From: Capsaspora owczarzaki ATCC 30864
Taxonomy: Eukaryota > Opisthokonta > Filasterea
NCBI RefSeq assembly: GCF_000151315.2
Contig: NW_011887304.1
Coordinates: 479,690 to 543,689 of the forward strand
Length of the DNA: 64,000 nt
Direction: 5' to 3'
Shown here piece by piece: positions 13,846 to 26,585 of this stretch. A model generated the notes under the pieces. It was not told where the DNA came from, searched no databases, and was given only the letters and a program-made list of their open reading frames with translations. A program made the translations under genes and the position numbers. The number at the start of each line of letters is the position of its first letter. Position 1 is the stretch's first letter.

Positions 13846-14853
13846 ATGGTATGAATCCGCTTCCCCAACACCCGCCGGCGCCGCAGAATCCGATGTCATA
13901 CATGATTACAAGCACGATTGGGGCATGAGAGGCGGGGGATGCAATGGACGATGCGCGAGAACCGGCCTCGCAAAGTCCCGGGGGCAGCAACGCAACGAAC
14001 GACTTTTCATCTGGCCGCTGTTTTCCCGTTTGTTTCGGCACGAGCGGCCTTGTCGACGTCCCTGCAGCACTCCCAGCGGCTTGAATCTGCACATTCACGT
14101 CGTTTTGCGTCGTCCTGGGGCTTTGCTGGAGCGGCCAGCGGTGTCTGGTGTCTAGGGCAGCAGGAAGGGCTGAAAGCGGTCGTTTTGGCTTTTGACCGCT
14201 CGTTGGTCGTTTTCGTTCGCCCCCACGACGCACGCTCGGTGTTGCAGGTGGATGATGCTAGGAGTGGTGTCGCCAATCCCAGTGCGCAGTCCGGAGACTT
14301 GGAGATGAGCAGCATTGCCAGCAGAAAATCCACCATCCTCGACGTCCTTGTGCTGTCTTTTTTTTTTTTTTTTTGTTTGCCTTGCATCGCCTTCAACGCT
14401 CACCTTCCCAACCTTCCCCACCCTCTTGTCTTCTTACAACCACGTAGACCAAGGGTACTTCCAGCTTTGGTGAGCGCCACACCAAGACGCACACTCTGTG
14501 CAGGCGCTGCGACCGCCGCGCGTTCCACATGCAGAAGCAGACGTGCGGTGCCTGCGGCTACCCCAGCCCCCGGCTGCGCAAGTGTAAGTCACAACAGCCG
14601 TCGAGCCAAGAGTCTAGTCGCATGATGGCTGTCGTAGCTCCGTTGTTGGAGACTTTGCGAGTGCGTGTTGGCTCATTTTTTTCCCACCCACTTTCCCACC
14701 CACTTTCGCAATCGACCGAAAGAACCTCCGCCGCAAGTCCGCCGCAAGACCACCGGCACTGGCCGCATGCGCTACCTCAAGGATGTCTACCGTCGCTTCA
14801 AGAACGGCTTCCGTGAGGGCCAGGTCGCCAAGCCCAAGGTTGCCGCTCAATAA
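13846..14853 (+). CDS. RPL37: 60S ribosomal protein eL37 (RPL37)
   Basis: Zinc-ribbon protein of the large ribosomal subunit. Exon 1 appears to be only the start codon (13846-13848), followed at once by a GTATGA donor. Exon 2 (14448-14583) encodes [20 protein letters not shown] and the zinc-binding cysteines in CRRC and CGAC, ending RLRK plus one base. The last exon encodes [20 protein letters not shown] and ends KPKVAAQ at 14853. The join between exons 2 and 3 is unclear: the family's Asn-Trp-Ser stretch, expected just after RLRK-Tyr, is not found. The only in-phase AG acceptor I can place (before TCCGCCGCAAG, near 14740) would skip about seven residues. A microexon or a one-base sequence error could explain this. 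Identity is not in doubt. Confidence 0.93.
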
Positions 14854-15120
14854 GCAACTCGTCTTTTTCTCTGCCCCATTCCCTCCATCTGCGCTTCGCG
14901 TTGTTCTCGCGAATTCGTAGCTGATATGTTCCACCGTTGTTCTGGCTCGTCCGACCCATGTGTGCTGGATGGTGTACTTCAATTGTTTTATCTCAATAAC
15001 GGAGGACTGTTGAAGCAATCATTTTTTTTTTTGGCGTTTCATGCATTGTTGTGGGTTGAAAGTTGCGTGAGGCGTGGTATTTCTCAGTCAAGGTATACAA
15101 CAATAGCTATGCAACAATAG

Positions 15121-17435
15121 CTATGCAAACTGCCTGATTACGTCGCACAAGTGGTGGAGATGGCCGTTGTGGTGGAACGAAGGGCCCAGCCTCTGGCGAG
15201 CTTGCTCCAAGGCTTCGACCAACGATTCCCGTGAGCCATATCGTAGGCCTGTGATGGGGGCAGTACGACGAGTGAGAGACCCCAGACATAATAATGGTGG
15301 TCTCTGGCGGCTCATTTTTGCGAATTGACGCTTACCAATCATGGCAGCCTGAAGCACGTCGATGGCTGACTGATCAAGCTGGTTATTCTGACTGCTGATG
15401 GCACAGTCTACGATCCGAGCATCGTTGCACTTCACCGTGACGGTCTGCAACCGCAGAGATGATTGAACGTACATGTCAGCGTGAAAGTCGAGTCCTTACA
15501 AGAAGTTTGAGTTTTGCGCAACTCTTAGACCTTACAAAGTGATCGACTTGGCTGCGACGCACAACGTCGTCGCTTGTGAGAGTCTGTGTGAAGACCGGGG
15601 TTTGTCCAAACGTCCAGTCCCAGCTCTGCGAAAGACCAAATTCACGACGAGTATGAAAAGTGAGCTGTGCAGACGAAAAGACATCTGGACAGCACTTGCT
15701 CACCATACCTGTAATTCTTCACACATGGCAGTGATTCCGGGATATGCTACTTCGTCGATTGGATTGACCAGTTGGGGCTGCCACAAGTGCACGTGAGTTT
15801 TGAGCATCCCCAACGCGAAAAGAGTGTCAAAGCCAAAGTTTGGTGCAATCCGTACCTCCAATTCTAGCGCTGCACCGGTCTCGTGAAGAAACTGCTGCGA
15901 AATGACATCACAGACCGCCTCCACCGTGACGGGATGGCCAGAGCTGTGGAGCGACGTCACTGGCGACCGAACCGAATCGATGGCTCTCGTTTCAATCCGT
16001 TGCTGTGGGTTTTGTGCAGATAGTTCAGCAATCGACCAAAGAGCCGTGCACGACCGAGTTGAGTGACTTTGCGACTTAGCGTTACAAGTACGAAACCCAA
16101 TCTACTTACCGCTGCGTGCTGAAGACTTTGCCGGAGGCTGGAAAGCTCCGTGGCCACGAGCAGTGTGCAATGATGGTAGGCGCTTCGACTGACAAGTCGG
16201 TAGGCTCTGTACATGGCAGATGTGCGAGCGAGTGAGTCAGAGCCGATCAGCGGTTCCAACAATCAGATGAACGCCAACTGGGTGGGTTTCTGGACTTACG
16301 ACCCAGATATTTTCTTTTCGTTTAGAAACACGTCGTTGCGTGGAGTCAAGGATGCAGGAATTCCCAACCTCGAGTGCAACGTGCGCGCCACAAACAGAGA
16401 ATTGCGTTGCTTGTTGAAACTTGTGCGATTGGTCAAGAAGGACAGATTAAGGTTTTGTTCGTCCTGGCAAATGCAGCACGCATGGTAGTAGGGAGTGAGT
16501 TTCAACGGTGACAGCACCCAGTGCCATCCTTTTTTTGTTGGAGCATTTCCTTGACATACATGGAAGACGGTGCCACCGCCGCTTTTCCGCCGCAGGAAGG
16601 CAATGTTATGTTCTGCAAGAAAGGCAGGGTTGCACTCTTTCCAAGGATTCTGACTTCGACCAATGACAACCTGTCGGATTGGAAAATGCCAAAAAAACCA
16701 AAAAAACAAAAAAACAAAAAAAAAAAAAACCAAGGTTCGAGGAGAAGAGCGCGCCTAACGTGAGCCTGGATCAAAAGCTTAGCTGCTGACCACAGACTAA
16801 AGCGCAGCGGTTGACTCACGCAAGGCGAGTTCCGATACAGGAACAATTGCTGGTGTGATGCACAATCGACATTTCTCGTAAACCTGTCCACGCCAAAGTA
16901 CAGCATCAGCATCAGCTTGCATCATCAACAAACCTCATGTACCCCCTTCAATGGTGGCTCCTTGTGCACCGTACCACTCCTCGAGAGCAAGATTCCACCA
17001 TGGATTGGTACTTGTTGAAATGTAGACTTGCGTGGATTGCAGTTGCAGCATTTCCATCGGATCTGCACGTCCAGTGTCGTTCATGTGCTCTGATCTTGTA
17101 GCATCTTGAGTTTGGGTCTGGGTCTGGGTCTGGGTCTGGGTCTGGGTCTGCGTTTGTGAGGACGATGCCTCGGTCACGTAGCTCCGACTCGCCATCCTCG
17201 TGTCCAACTTGAGCTCGAACTCTCCTCGTCCTGACGGTAGTTGTGAACCCTGTCGCACCCCTAGCAGCGTCGCCATAGACCTGGCATCGATATGCCCTCG
17301 CAGCGCAGTCCTGATCACCGCAGCTGGTCGTGCTGGATGGTCGCGATGGCCACACGCGCTCTGGATGGCCGTCATCATTCGCATTGGCTCCAGCCAGCGC
17401 AGCGGCGACGATCGCTGCAATCCCGCAAGCGCCAT
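15121..17435 (-). CDS. LIPT1: Mitochondrial lipoyltransferase, LIPT1/LplA family
   Basis: Enzyme that transfers lipoyl groups to lysines of 2-oxoacid dehydrogenase and glycine-cleavage proteins in mitochondria. About ten exons can be traced. The first holds a basic N-terminus (MALAGLQRSSPLRWLEPMRM) that could be a transit peptide, a Gln-Thr repeat, then NPWWNLALEEWYG. Later exons give YRNSPC, VVIGRSQNPWKECNPAFLAE, RRKSGGGTVFH, SLFVARTLHSRLGIPASL, LNEKKISG, AYHHCTLLVA, QRIETRAIDSVRSPV, INPIDE-like LVNPIDEVAYPGI, SWDWTFGQTPVF and a C-terminal accessory segment ending at a TAG at 15121. The RRKSGGGTVFH loop and KISG lysine are the lipoyl-AMP site signatures. The Gln-Thr run is coded by a TCTGGG hexanucleotide repeat (17110-17155) and may vary in length. 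The product shares a pathway with dihydrolipoyl dehydrogenase at 53742. Confidence 0.9.
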
Positions 17436-17747
17436 GGCAAAAGAGCAGATCTCAAATCCAAGAAACGACGAGAGAAAGCACAACAACCACTTGTTTATCA
17501 GGCGAAGAAGCGACAATGATGCTCAGAGCAAGCCAAAGTCAGTGCAATTGAGAACTGAGCCGATCAGTTTTAGGTGCTTTGCGTCGATCGAGTGTGACTG
17601 TGAGCTTTTCGTTCCATCCTTCTTCCGAGGACTCTACGCACTCTTTACTGATTTTTTTGTTTCTGATATTATTCCCCACTTTCTCAGAAACCCAGTCCCC
17701 CTTTGTTTCTCTCTTTTTCTTGTTATTCTACCCTTTTTTTCCAAATC

Positions 17748-19756
17748 ATGCTGTCTTGCTTTCCAGGGTTGTCCATCCTGCCCTTCCTGATGGGCTTTGT
17801 CCTTGCGACCTGCTTCACCGTCACGTAATACTCGTCCCTTCTACAGCAATGATGCTTGTTGTGCTTCAGCCATTTGCTGGCTCTTCCGTTACTCCATCGT
17901 CTTCCCTTCCCTGTTCCCGTTCCCCCGCCCCCCGCCGCCTCCTCTTCTCCACAAGTGTCGCTCTCCTGTCTCCTTCTCTTTGAGCACTTCGTCCTCTGCG
18001 CGCTGTGCTCATCCCAATGCGTGACCGACCATCCCCATTCCCGCTTCTCCGATCCAATGGCTCCGCTCTCTACTCTCCGCACCCCTTACTCTCTCTCTTC
18101 CTCGCTCGTACCACACTCTCGCTTCCTTCACACACCACACACGCTCTCTCTCTGTCTCGCATTGCAAAGTGCACCTCGCGTTGTACCATCTTCCAATGCG
18201 ACTCTCTCTCCTCGGTTCGGGCATTTGACCGTCAGCTGTTCCGCACTCTCTTCTTCATCACTCTCTCTCTCTCTCTCTCCACTCTCACTTCCAATCCACT
18301 TCGCTCTCATTCAGTCGGTGCTTCTTGTTTCTCACGTCCCTTCTTCTGCTGATTCAACTTCTTCAACGTCTTCAACTTGTTTTCCTTCATTCGTTGTGTT
18401 TGTTTGCTCACCAATTCTCACTTTTAATGTATTTTATTGTTTTGGTTTGTTCTGTATTTTTTTTTAACTTTTTATTATTTTGTCTGTCTTAGTTACGCTG
18501 TTGCTGTGGCCAAAAGCGACGTCTCTGCGCTCTTCCCTTACATCAGGTTAGCAATCTCAACAATAATAGAAAATCAGAAAAAAAAAAAAACACCCAAGCA
18601 TCCTTGTTCCTCGATCCTCGATGCTTGTTGCTTGTCTTTGGTCCTTCGTTCGGCTTGAGCATTTTTGGGCCTTATTGGCTCACATCTCGGACTGTGACTT
18701 GTTATTTTTGGTTGACTTGGCCCATTTCTGGGCAAATCTGAGCTTTTTTTTTTTTTTTTTCGTTTCTCTTGTTCTTGTTTTTGTTGGATTGACTTTTTTT
18801 CTTGGTTTTGGCATTGCGCTCACGACCATTTCATTTTTGTTGTTTTGCGCCCGCAGTGACACTGGCGCCGAGCCGCCGCAGAGCTGCATCTTTACACTTT
18901 GCCTCAACATTGCCTCCTTCATTGGTACGTCCGTCTCGTTTTTGTCGTCGCATTTGCACTCGCGCGCAATCACTTGTCGAAACCATTTCTCCTACAAACT
19001 CTCATCTCTGCGTCCTGTTCCGACTGCTCTCGGCGGGCTTGCGTTCACAGGCATCATCATCATCTACATCCGTTACCGCATTGTTATCGACTACTCGCGA
19101 GACTATGACGGCGTCCGCACGCTCAACTTCCGCAGCCTGTTCCTCGGCTACATTGCAATGTTCGGCATGATGGTCGTTGGCGCCTTCCAGGTAAGACTTG
19201 ACCTAACTGCAGCTTGTCGACCCATGATTTTTGCTTTTTCTCTACAACGCAGCACATTCACCAAATCGATTGTTGAACTTGACCCGCATTTTTGCAGGAC
19301 ACGGCCGTGCTCACGGTGCACCTCATTGGCGCTGGCATGGTGTTTGGATGCGGCTGCATTTACGCCATCATCCACTGCGTCATTTCTCGTCGCATGGGCG
19401 TTGCCGGCAACATTTTGCTCGTCCGACAGGTCTGCGCCATCCTCAGCGCTTGCGCGCTCGTGTCGTGCGTGTCTGCGGCCGCGTTTGCCTACTTTGAAGG
19501 TGATCGCCCCTCTGGCTCTGGCACGGCCATCTGGGACCAGGGCACGAAGGGCTTCACCGCCCATGTCGTGAGCACCTTCTCCGAGTGGATTATGGGCACC
19601 GCCTTCCTCATGTTCTTCATGACCTTCCATCGCGAGTTCAAGCCTCTGACGCTGGACGTCCTTGTCAAATCCATCGAAGGTCCTCACCACGCCGAGCTCA
19701 AGCCCGACAGCACCTACGAAGACGAGTCATATCGTCGACCGCTCATCAACCATTGA
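17748..19756 (+). CDS. DRAM-family lysosomal membrane protein
   Basis: Homologue of the damage-regulated autophagy modulators (DRAM1/2, Frag1/Sfk1 superfamily), six-span proteins of lysosomes or endosomes. Five exons join in phase: 17748-17824, 18493-18546, 18857-18924, 19051-19190 and 19298-19756, giving 265 residues. Exon 1 encodes a start plus first membrane span (MLSCFPGLSILPFLMGFVLA). The diagnostic extracellular motif FPYISDTGAEPPQSC crosses exons 2 and 3 and matches the PYISDTG motif of DRAMs. Further spans are SLFLGYIAMFGMMVVGAF, HLIGAGMVFGCGCIYAI, AILSACALVSCVSAAAF and FSEWIMGTAFLMFFMTF. The long 5' introns carry CT microsatellites (for example 18262-18282). It is followed in tandem by CLN3, another lysosomal protein. 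Confidence 0.88.
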
Positions 19757-20115
19757 TTGATTGATTGATTGATTTGCAATGCTTTGTTTTTTTTTTTTTC
19801 TTTTCTCGTTCGTTCCCAGTGTTGTGGTTTTTGTTTTCGCGGACAAACGACCGCACACACAAGAGCCTCATCCTTATGATTGTTTCTTGATCCATTGTTG
19901 TTGCTGAATGTCGATGTTGATGTTGTTACGGTGCTGTCGTGCTAATCTGTGTGCTTGACTTTAAGTTTTTTTTTTTTTTGCCATTGGAAATTGGTTTTGC
20001 AATTCCATTCTAACACATCAAACTACACTCAACAAAATAAAGCTCACTCTCACTTTGCACCTTGTTCTTTGTTCTTTGTTCTTTGAAAAGTCAGCTCGAG
20101 CGCGGTGGTGAGCAA
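19757..20115. other. DRAM-CLN3 intergenic spacer
   Basis: Holds the tetranucleotide run ATTG (about 19753-19773), poly(T) tracts and a threefold TTCTTTG repeat (about 20061-20085) just upstream of CLN3. No gene is seen. Confidence 0.5.
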
Positions 20116-21778
20116 ATGTCGGACGTTGAGCTGGCTCGCCCAGACCAGTCCAACCGGCCACCGCCCACCCACCGTCCATGGCGCAACTGGGTAACTTTTG
20201 CATTGCGATACAAACACAAATCCAGAGCAAGCGAGAGAGAGAGAGAGAGAGAGACAGAGCTTCAATGACCGGGTAGGACTTGACCTGCTGATGACTAACT
20301 CACCTCATACATGACCCATCCCCGCCGACTTCTAGACTGCGTTCTTCCTCATGGGCATGATCAACAATCTCGGCTATGTGATTGTCAACGCCGCTGCCAA
20401 GTCCATCGCCGACTCGTTCGACGAGGACAACCTCATTGGCGCCGTGCCGTGGGCCAACGTTGCGTTTGGCTTTGTCGCGCGTGGACTGAACGGAGCCTTC
20501 ATGAAGCACACGTCGCGGCGCTCGTACGCAGCACGCGTCTGGCTCAACGCGGCATTCATGGTCGTCGGGCTGATTGCGCTGGCGTTTGCGCCGTCGTTCG
20601 GACTGGCACTCGCTGCCATCTGCGTTGTCGGCATGAGCTCGTCCTTTGGCGAGAGTGTCATCCTGGGGTATCTCAGATTCTTCAAGAGCGAGCTTGTCAA
20701 CTCGTGGTCGTCTGGCACTGGGTTTGCTGGCATTGCGGGTACCCTCACGTACATCTTGTTCAGTTACCTTGGCTTGTCCAACCGAGACACGTTTCTGATT
20801 ACCCTGCCGTCCATCCTCATCTACCTGGGCGCGTTCTTTTTCGTGCTCGTCCCTCCGTCAAAGCTTGCATCCACACTGTCTGAATCCTCGAACGTTGAGC
20901 CGAGCGATCCGACGATGACAGCTCCCGACGCCATCGTCCCTTCCGCATCATCGACCTCCACCGCGTCCTCCGCGTCCACCTCGTCCGCCGGTACAAAGCG
21001 CAAGCCATCTCGACGAAAGCGCACCTCAAAGAACAGCGAAAAGCAGCAGCTGCTCGACGACGACGCTCGGCAAAGCGATTCCGACGACGACGGCGATGCT
21101 GATGCTGACGAGCCGCTGGCGCCTGGACGCGACCGTGGCGCAAGTCACACGAGCTACAGCAGCACCACAGCGACGGGCATTCTCCCTGGCGCGTCGGCAC
21201 AGTCGGTGAACGCAGATCCGGACGGCGGGCTCAGCCTTCCTCCTCGCGAAACCTGGTTTGCGCAGTACTGGCGCTGCACCAAGATGGTCTGGTTTGTCTC
21301 GCTTCAGCTCTTGCTAGTCTACGTGTTCGAGTATGTCATCTCTGGCGGCGCCGCTGCAAAGGTGCTGACCAAGGCCGATCAAGATCGCGACAACTTTTGG
21401 TACGCCAATTCGTACGCCATTCTCGGCTTTTGCTACCAAGTCGGCGTCTTCATTTCACGCTCATCGCTCCAGGTCGTCAAGTTCCCGCGCGTTGAAATCC
21501 TCACCGTCCTTCAGGGCTTGAACCTCATCATCTGGGTCGTGGACGACGTGTACAAGTTCATCCCGCTCTGGGCGCTCCTGCCCATGATGATTTTCGTCGG
21601 TCTCCTGGGTGGTGCGTCCTACGTGAACGTCTTCCACCTCGTGCTCACCGACGAGAACATCCCGAACGAAGACCGCGAGCTGTGCATCAACCTGGTCGCC
21701 TTCGGCATCACCATTGGCATTACGCTGGGTTGCAGTCTAATTTTGATATTCGACAACACGTTCTTGTCAAACGCCTAA
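20116..21778 (+). CDS. CLN3: Battenin, CLN3 lysosomal membrane protein
   Basis: Multispan lysosomal/endosomal protein of the battenin family, linked in animals and yeast (Btn1) to lysosomal pH, glycerophosphodiester clearance and trafficking. Two exons, 20116-20190 and 20336-21778, join in phase to 505 residues (human 438). Family blocks seen include FFLMGMINNLGYVIVNAAA, GMSSSFGESVILGYLRFF, WSSGTGFAGIAGTL and the C-terminal GLLGGASYVNVFHLVL followed by DRELCINLVAFG. A polar insert (about residues 205-320) rich in Ser and Asp contains EKQQLL, which fits the acidic dileucine consensus for lysosomal sorting. This insert accounts for the extra length. It lies 360 bp downstream of the DRAM gene on the same strand. 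Confidence 0.95.
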
Positions 21779-21945
21779 TAGTTGTGAATCTGATAACAAG
21801 CAATACAAATAATGAAAGTCAAAAAGCCAAGCCATTTTGTTCAACGAGTTGCTTGCATTTGAACAAGATACGAGCGGTAAAATCACAGACGAAAGCAATA
21901 AAAATCAACACTGGCAGTACGACCAACACATGCACAACTCAAACG

Positions 21946-24014
21946 TTATGCCTTGCCGATCAGCGACGAGTGAAGCGTGGTCAGATTTCGGACCCACTTG
22001 TCGACCGCCACAAACTTTTGTGTGCCCTGGCGAAGGGACTGCTGGTCCAACACGAGCAGCTGATTGACCTGATCGATATGGCCAGCGATTTGCTGATCGA
22101 GAATGAGCGAGACGAGCAGGTGCTCCACCTCGGCCAAAGAAATGTTCAACTCTGAGCAGATGAATGGCAGGCCGATTCGCGTGTAGGGCTTGATGACCTT
22201 GATCAAGACTTGCGTTCGAATGTTTTTGAGCAAATCCTGCATCAATGCAAGGCAAACAACAGAGCAAAAAAAAAGCAAAACAAAGATTGCATGAGAAAAA
22301 CTAGCAAGAAAACTGGTTAACCAAACCCTCACTGAAACACATTCACACTGTACCTCAACATAGGCACGAACGAATGGATCATCCATAATGTTCTTCTTGT
22401 TATCGCGCAGAATCTTTTCAAACTCGGCAATGTCGTTGCGCTGGTAGGCCGACACGAGGTTTGTCATTGCGAGAATTTCAGGATCGTTCTTGTAGGGCTT
22501 GGCTTCTTGCGAGTCGAAAGGGTTGATCTCGGACTGCATCAGCATGTTGGCCAGCACGAGGTACTTGAGGCACTGGATGCGGCGCGACGAGCCGGACTCG
22601 TCGTAGTTCTTGAAGGCCTCGAAAAAGTCTTGGTTGGCCTCAGCCCAAGCGCCTTCGCCGAGATGCATCTTGCCACCACACTCGCGGATGACGCCCATGA
22701 TGAGCGGATGAGGGATGGCGGACTTGACGCGGAGCGAGCGCTCGTACAGCGCCTTGAGCTTTTTCGTGTTCTTCTGTGCAGTGTACATTTGGATTTCGAG
22801 GGCGTAAATCTCAAGAAGCTGAGTGCCCTTCTTTTGATCTTCCGAGCCATCTTCGTTCTGGCACGACTCGTGCAGCTGCTTGAGAATCTTGGTCAATCGC
22901 CCAAACTCCTCGCGGTCAAAGTACAGCTTGCCGAGCTTGAGGTTGGTCTTGAACCAGAGACGGTCGTTGCGCGCCTCTCGCAGTGTCTCCAGGGTGGTCT
23001 CGTAGAACTCTTGCAGCACGTCCATTTGGTTGGAGACGGAAATGTAGTCGAGAATCGAGTTGATGCTCTTCTCCGAGTAGTTTCGCGTCACGGCCGACTT
23101 GATGTAAGTCAGCAGCTGTCTGTACTTTTTCATCATGGCCTGGTGCTTGCCCAGCCGAAAGTTCAGCTTGACCATCTGCTTGAGCGCCTTGAAGCCCCAC
23201 TCGCCCTGTGTGTCGCCCTCCAGCGTGAGCACCTGTTCGAACGACTCGAGCGCGTCCCTGGGTTCCGAGTCCTTCAACGCCTTCGAGTTGTAGTACCTGT
23301 GATTCAGATGTGTCCAACCGTCAGAGAGAGATGCATCGTGACAATATGGAAAGCTCAGACAAAGAATTCTCAGATTTTGGCTAAATTTTCAGACGATTGT
23401 TCCAAACCGCTCAGCTTTTCGCAATTTCTTGTTGTTGCTGTTTTTTTTTTATCACTCTGTGCCATATTTTCCACTGGGCAAAGTCTCCATAGTGACTGTC
23501 TTTTGGTTCCTGTTGAGTGCGGTGACGTTGGTGCTGAGATTGAATTTTCTCAATGCTCGTTCACTCTCGGTCTCTCGTTCGTACTCGACCCAAGCACGTC
23601 AGTCAGTCAAGCTGACACGAAGCAAAAGCCCGACTTCCACTCGAACAGCGAACAAGGCAACACGCGCGCGCAGAGACAGAGGACGGAGAGAGCGAGTCGA
23701 GATCTCGTCACTCGGTCGCAAAGAACGACAGAGCAGCCGAACTGACCAAGGGCCCCCCCCCTTCCCAAAACCCAAGCCCCAAACACCAACGCTGAGGGGA
23801 TCTTCCTTGACCCCAAAAACCACCGCGACGTGCAGCGACAGTCGTCGGGTCGGGTTGTCGAACACTGTAGATTGGCGGGAAAGCGCCAGCCAAGACCATT
23901 GCAACTCAACTGGTTCTCAAGGTCGACGTCCGGCTCCGAGCCTTCGTCGCTCTCGTATTCCAAGCCGTAGTCCTCTTCGCCACCGTCGTCATCCATAAAG
24001 TCATCGTCGTCCAT
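21946..24014 (-). CDS. COPS2: COP9 signalosome subunit 2 (CSN2)
   Basis: PCI-domain scaffold of the CSN complex that removes NEDD8 from cullins. Three exons: 23911-24014, 22354-23296 and 21946-22236, all in phase. The acidic N-terminus ([20 protein letters not shown] then VDLENQYYNSKAL) is characteristic. Near-identical family blocks follow: [93 protein letters not shown]. The PCI end carries [17 protein letters not shown] and HIDQVNQLL. Intron 1 is long (about 614 bp). The gene converges tail to tail with CLN3, about 170 bp apart. Confidence 0.96.
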
Positions 24015-24249
24015 GGTTGCAAAGAACAAGAATCAAACAAAAAAAAAAAAAAAGGGACTGATTTTTTTTTCCAGTCATTCTCATTTAGGCTGGTTCATCG
24101 CAACTTATCGAGCTGTCCGTCACATGGAAACTATGATGTAGAAGTAGACAACAGTAAATCGAAAAAAGCATAATTGAGAGACAGGCTTTTCAAACGCCAG
24201 GACACACCAAGGAAAGAGCAGCTACAACCAAAAACCGAAACAACCTCGT

Positions 24250-26519
24250 TTAGAAGGTGAACGTCCACTCGGCACCAGCAGCACGGTCGCGGACTTGGGC
24301 GGGGGTCGGCAGCTGCTGGGTGCTGAGGAGCGAGGCAAAGCGAGCAACAACGGGGTCGGCGGCGAGACTTGCGGCAGCCACAATCGCACCGTCCTTGACG
24401 TAGAATGCGGCAAACTTGGGGGCGGAGAGGTCGCCATGGATGATGATTTCGTCTGGCTTGTCAGCGTAGCCGGCATAGCGAACAGACTTGCCATAGTGCG
24501 CCGTCCAGAAGAACGGCACCGTGTCAATCTCGGTGGCCTTGCCAGCAATGTTCTTGCCGACGATGCTGCCGAGGCGCTCGGCAACCTGGAAATGCTCGAT
24601 GCGAACTGCAGCCGAGCCGCTGGCGCTGTACTTGTACGGGAAGCGGGCAACATCTCCGGCCACGTACAGACCGTTGCCAGCGTGGCCGAACTTGTCGACC
24701 GAAATCGAGCCATCCGGGTTGACAGTGACGCCAGCGCCAGCCTTGACAAACTGTGTGTTGAGTTGCACGCCAACGCCAAACAGCACAACCTGGCCAGGGA
24801 GAACAGTGCCATCGGCCAGCTCGACGCCAGTGATGCCACCGTCGGCGCCAGTGTTGATCGACTTGACGCCAGCGGCTGAGGTGACAATCTTGATGTTGTT
24901 GTCAGTGTGCAGCTTGGCGACGGCCGCGCCCACCTTCTCGCCAAACACGCGGGAGAAGGGCGCCTCGAGGCCCAGGACGGTCACGGACGCGGCCTTCTTG
25001 GCAATCGCGGCGGCAGCTTCCATGCCAATGAACGACGAGCCCACAATGACGACGTTCTTGTTCTCGGCGTCCGCAGCAAAGGCGGCGGAATCTTCGGGCG
25101 AGCGGAGGACGTGGACACCCTTGGAGGTGGAGCCGGGCACATTGAGGATGCGGGGGCTATTCAGAAATCAAACAAAACAAAACAAAACAAAACAAAACAA
25201 TGGTGAGTGACAATTGTCATCCACGCAACACTCGTTTTTTTTGTTGTGGAAACAAGAACTTACGAGGAGCCAGTGGCAACGATGGCAAAGTCGTACTTGA
25301 GAACCTGGCCGTCGCTGAGCGTAGCAGTCTTGGCATCGGCGGCCAATTCGGTGACGGAAACGCCGAGCAGCAGCTCGATGCCGTGCTGGGCATAAAAGTC
25401 CTTGCTACGCAGAGCAATCGAATCAGCAGCCACGCCAGGTGTCTTGCTCAGCTTGGTGCGGTCGTACGGCAGGTGGGTCTCCTTGCTAATCAGCACGATG
25501 CGTCCTGCAAGCAGAAAAACGCACACATACAGATATTATTCGGTTAGTTTTTCGTTTGTGTGACGCTACAAGCACACCTTCAGAGTAGATTGTGCCCTCG
25601 TACCCGCAAAGCCGGACTGACGCAGCGACTCGACAGCAGAAGCACCAGCAGGGCCACCGCCAAGAATCAAAACGACGCGAGCGTCTGCCTGGTCGCGAGG
25701 GCACATGGTATGGGTGCGCTTCGATCCGCTCTTGATCTCTTCTTCGGTGGTCGAGAGCACGACGTTCTCGCCTTCGATGCGAACCTGCGCGAGTTGGAAT
25801 GAACGAAACAAGCGCGCCAAGTCAATCTCTTTGAGGACATTTGTCCACAAAACCAACGCTGGGCACTTACATCAAACTTCTTCACACCATCCAGGCCAGG
25901 GAAATCCTCAATGTCACCTGTCGTGACATTGAAGCAAGCGCCGTGCCAAGGGCAGCGAACATGGCCGTTGTGCAGAACGCCGTTCTTCAACGGAGCGCCA
26001 TAGTGCGAGCACGCGTGTCCGATGGCCGAATAGACGCCCTTCTGGTTGACCAGGAGTGCCTTGCCTTCGCCGACCGCGACTTCTTTCATCCTACATTGAG
26101 TTGAGTTTTTTTACAACAAACGATAAGTTTCACAGGTTTCGGAACCAGCCCAAATTTGTTCAGTTCGATGTTCATCCCTTGAATTCAAATGGTGCGATCG
26201 TGCCAGAACCTAGTCACAGAAGCTCAATGCTCTCCACACAACATCCTCAAAGTCCTCCTATTGCTCCACATTCTCGTTCTCGTTCTCTGGTCTCAGAGTA
26301 CTTAGATTTCTCCGAGTGTGTTTTCCCATCTCTCTCTTCATCACTCTTTCTCTTTCTCTCTCTCTCTCGTTTTTTTCACTCCAACTCTGTTGCTCATAAT
26401 CTTTGCCATCCATTTTTCCACCTCCCCTGATTTTTTGCATTTTCGCAGCTCAACATCGCAAAACACACAAAAACAGTCCAAACAAAAGCGGAATAAAAAT
26501 CATCGACCAACCATTTGTT

Positions 26520-26585
<66 letters not shown>

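Noticed and set aside
22507-23745. 412-codon plus-strand open frame
   Set aside because: Antisense to CSN2 and running into its intron 1.
26525-26584. Poly(T) run as the tail of an inserted retroposon
   Set aside because: No flanking target duplication or recognisable element body was seen, so it was listed only as a homopolymer.
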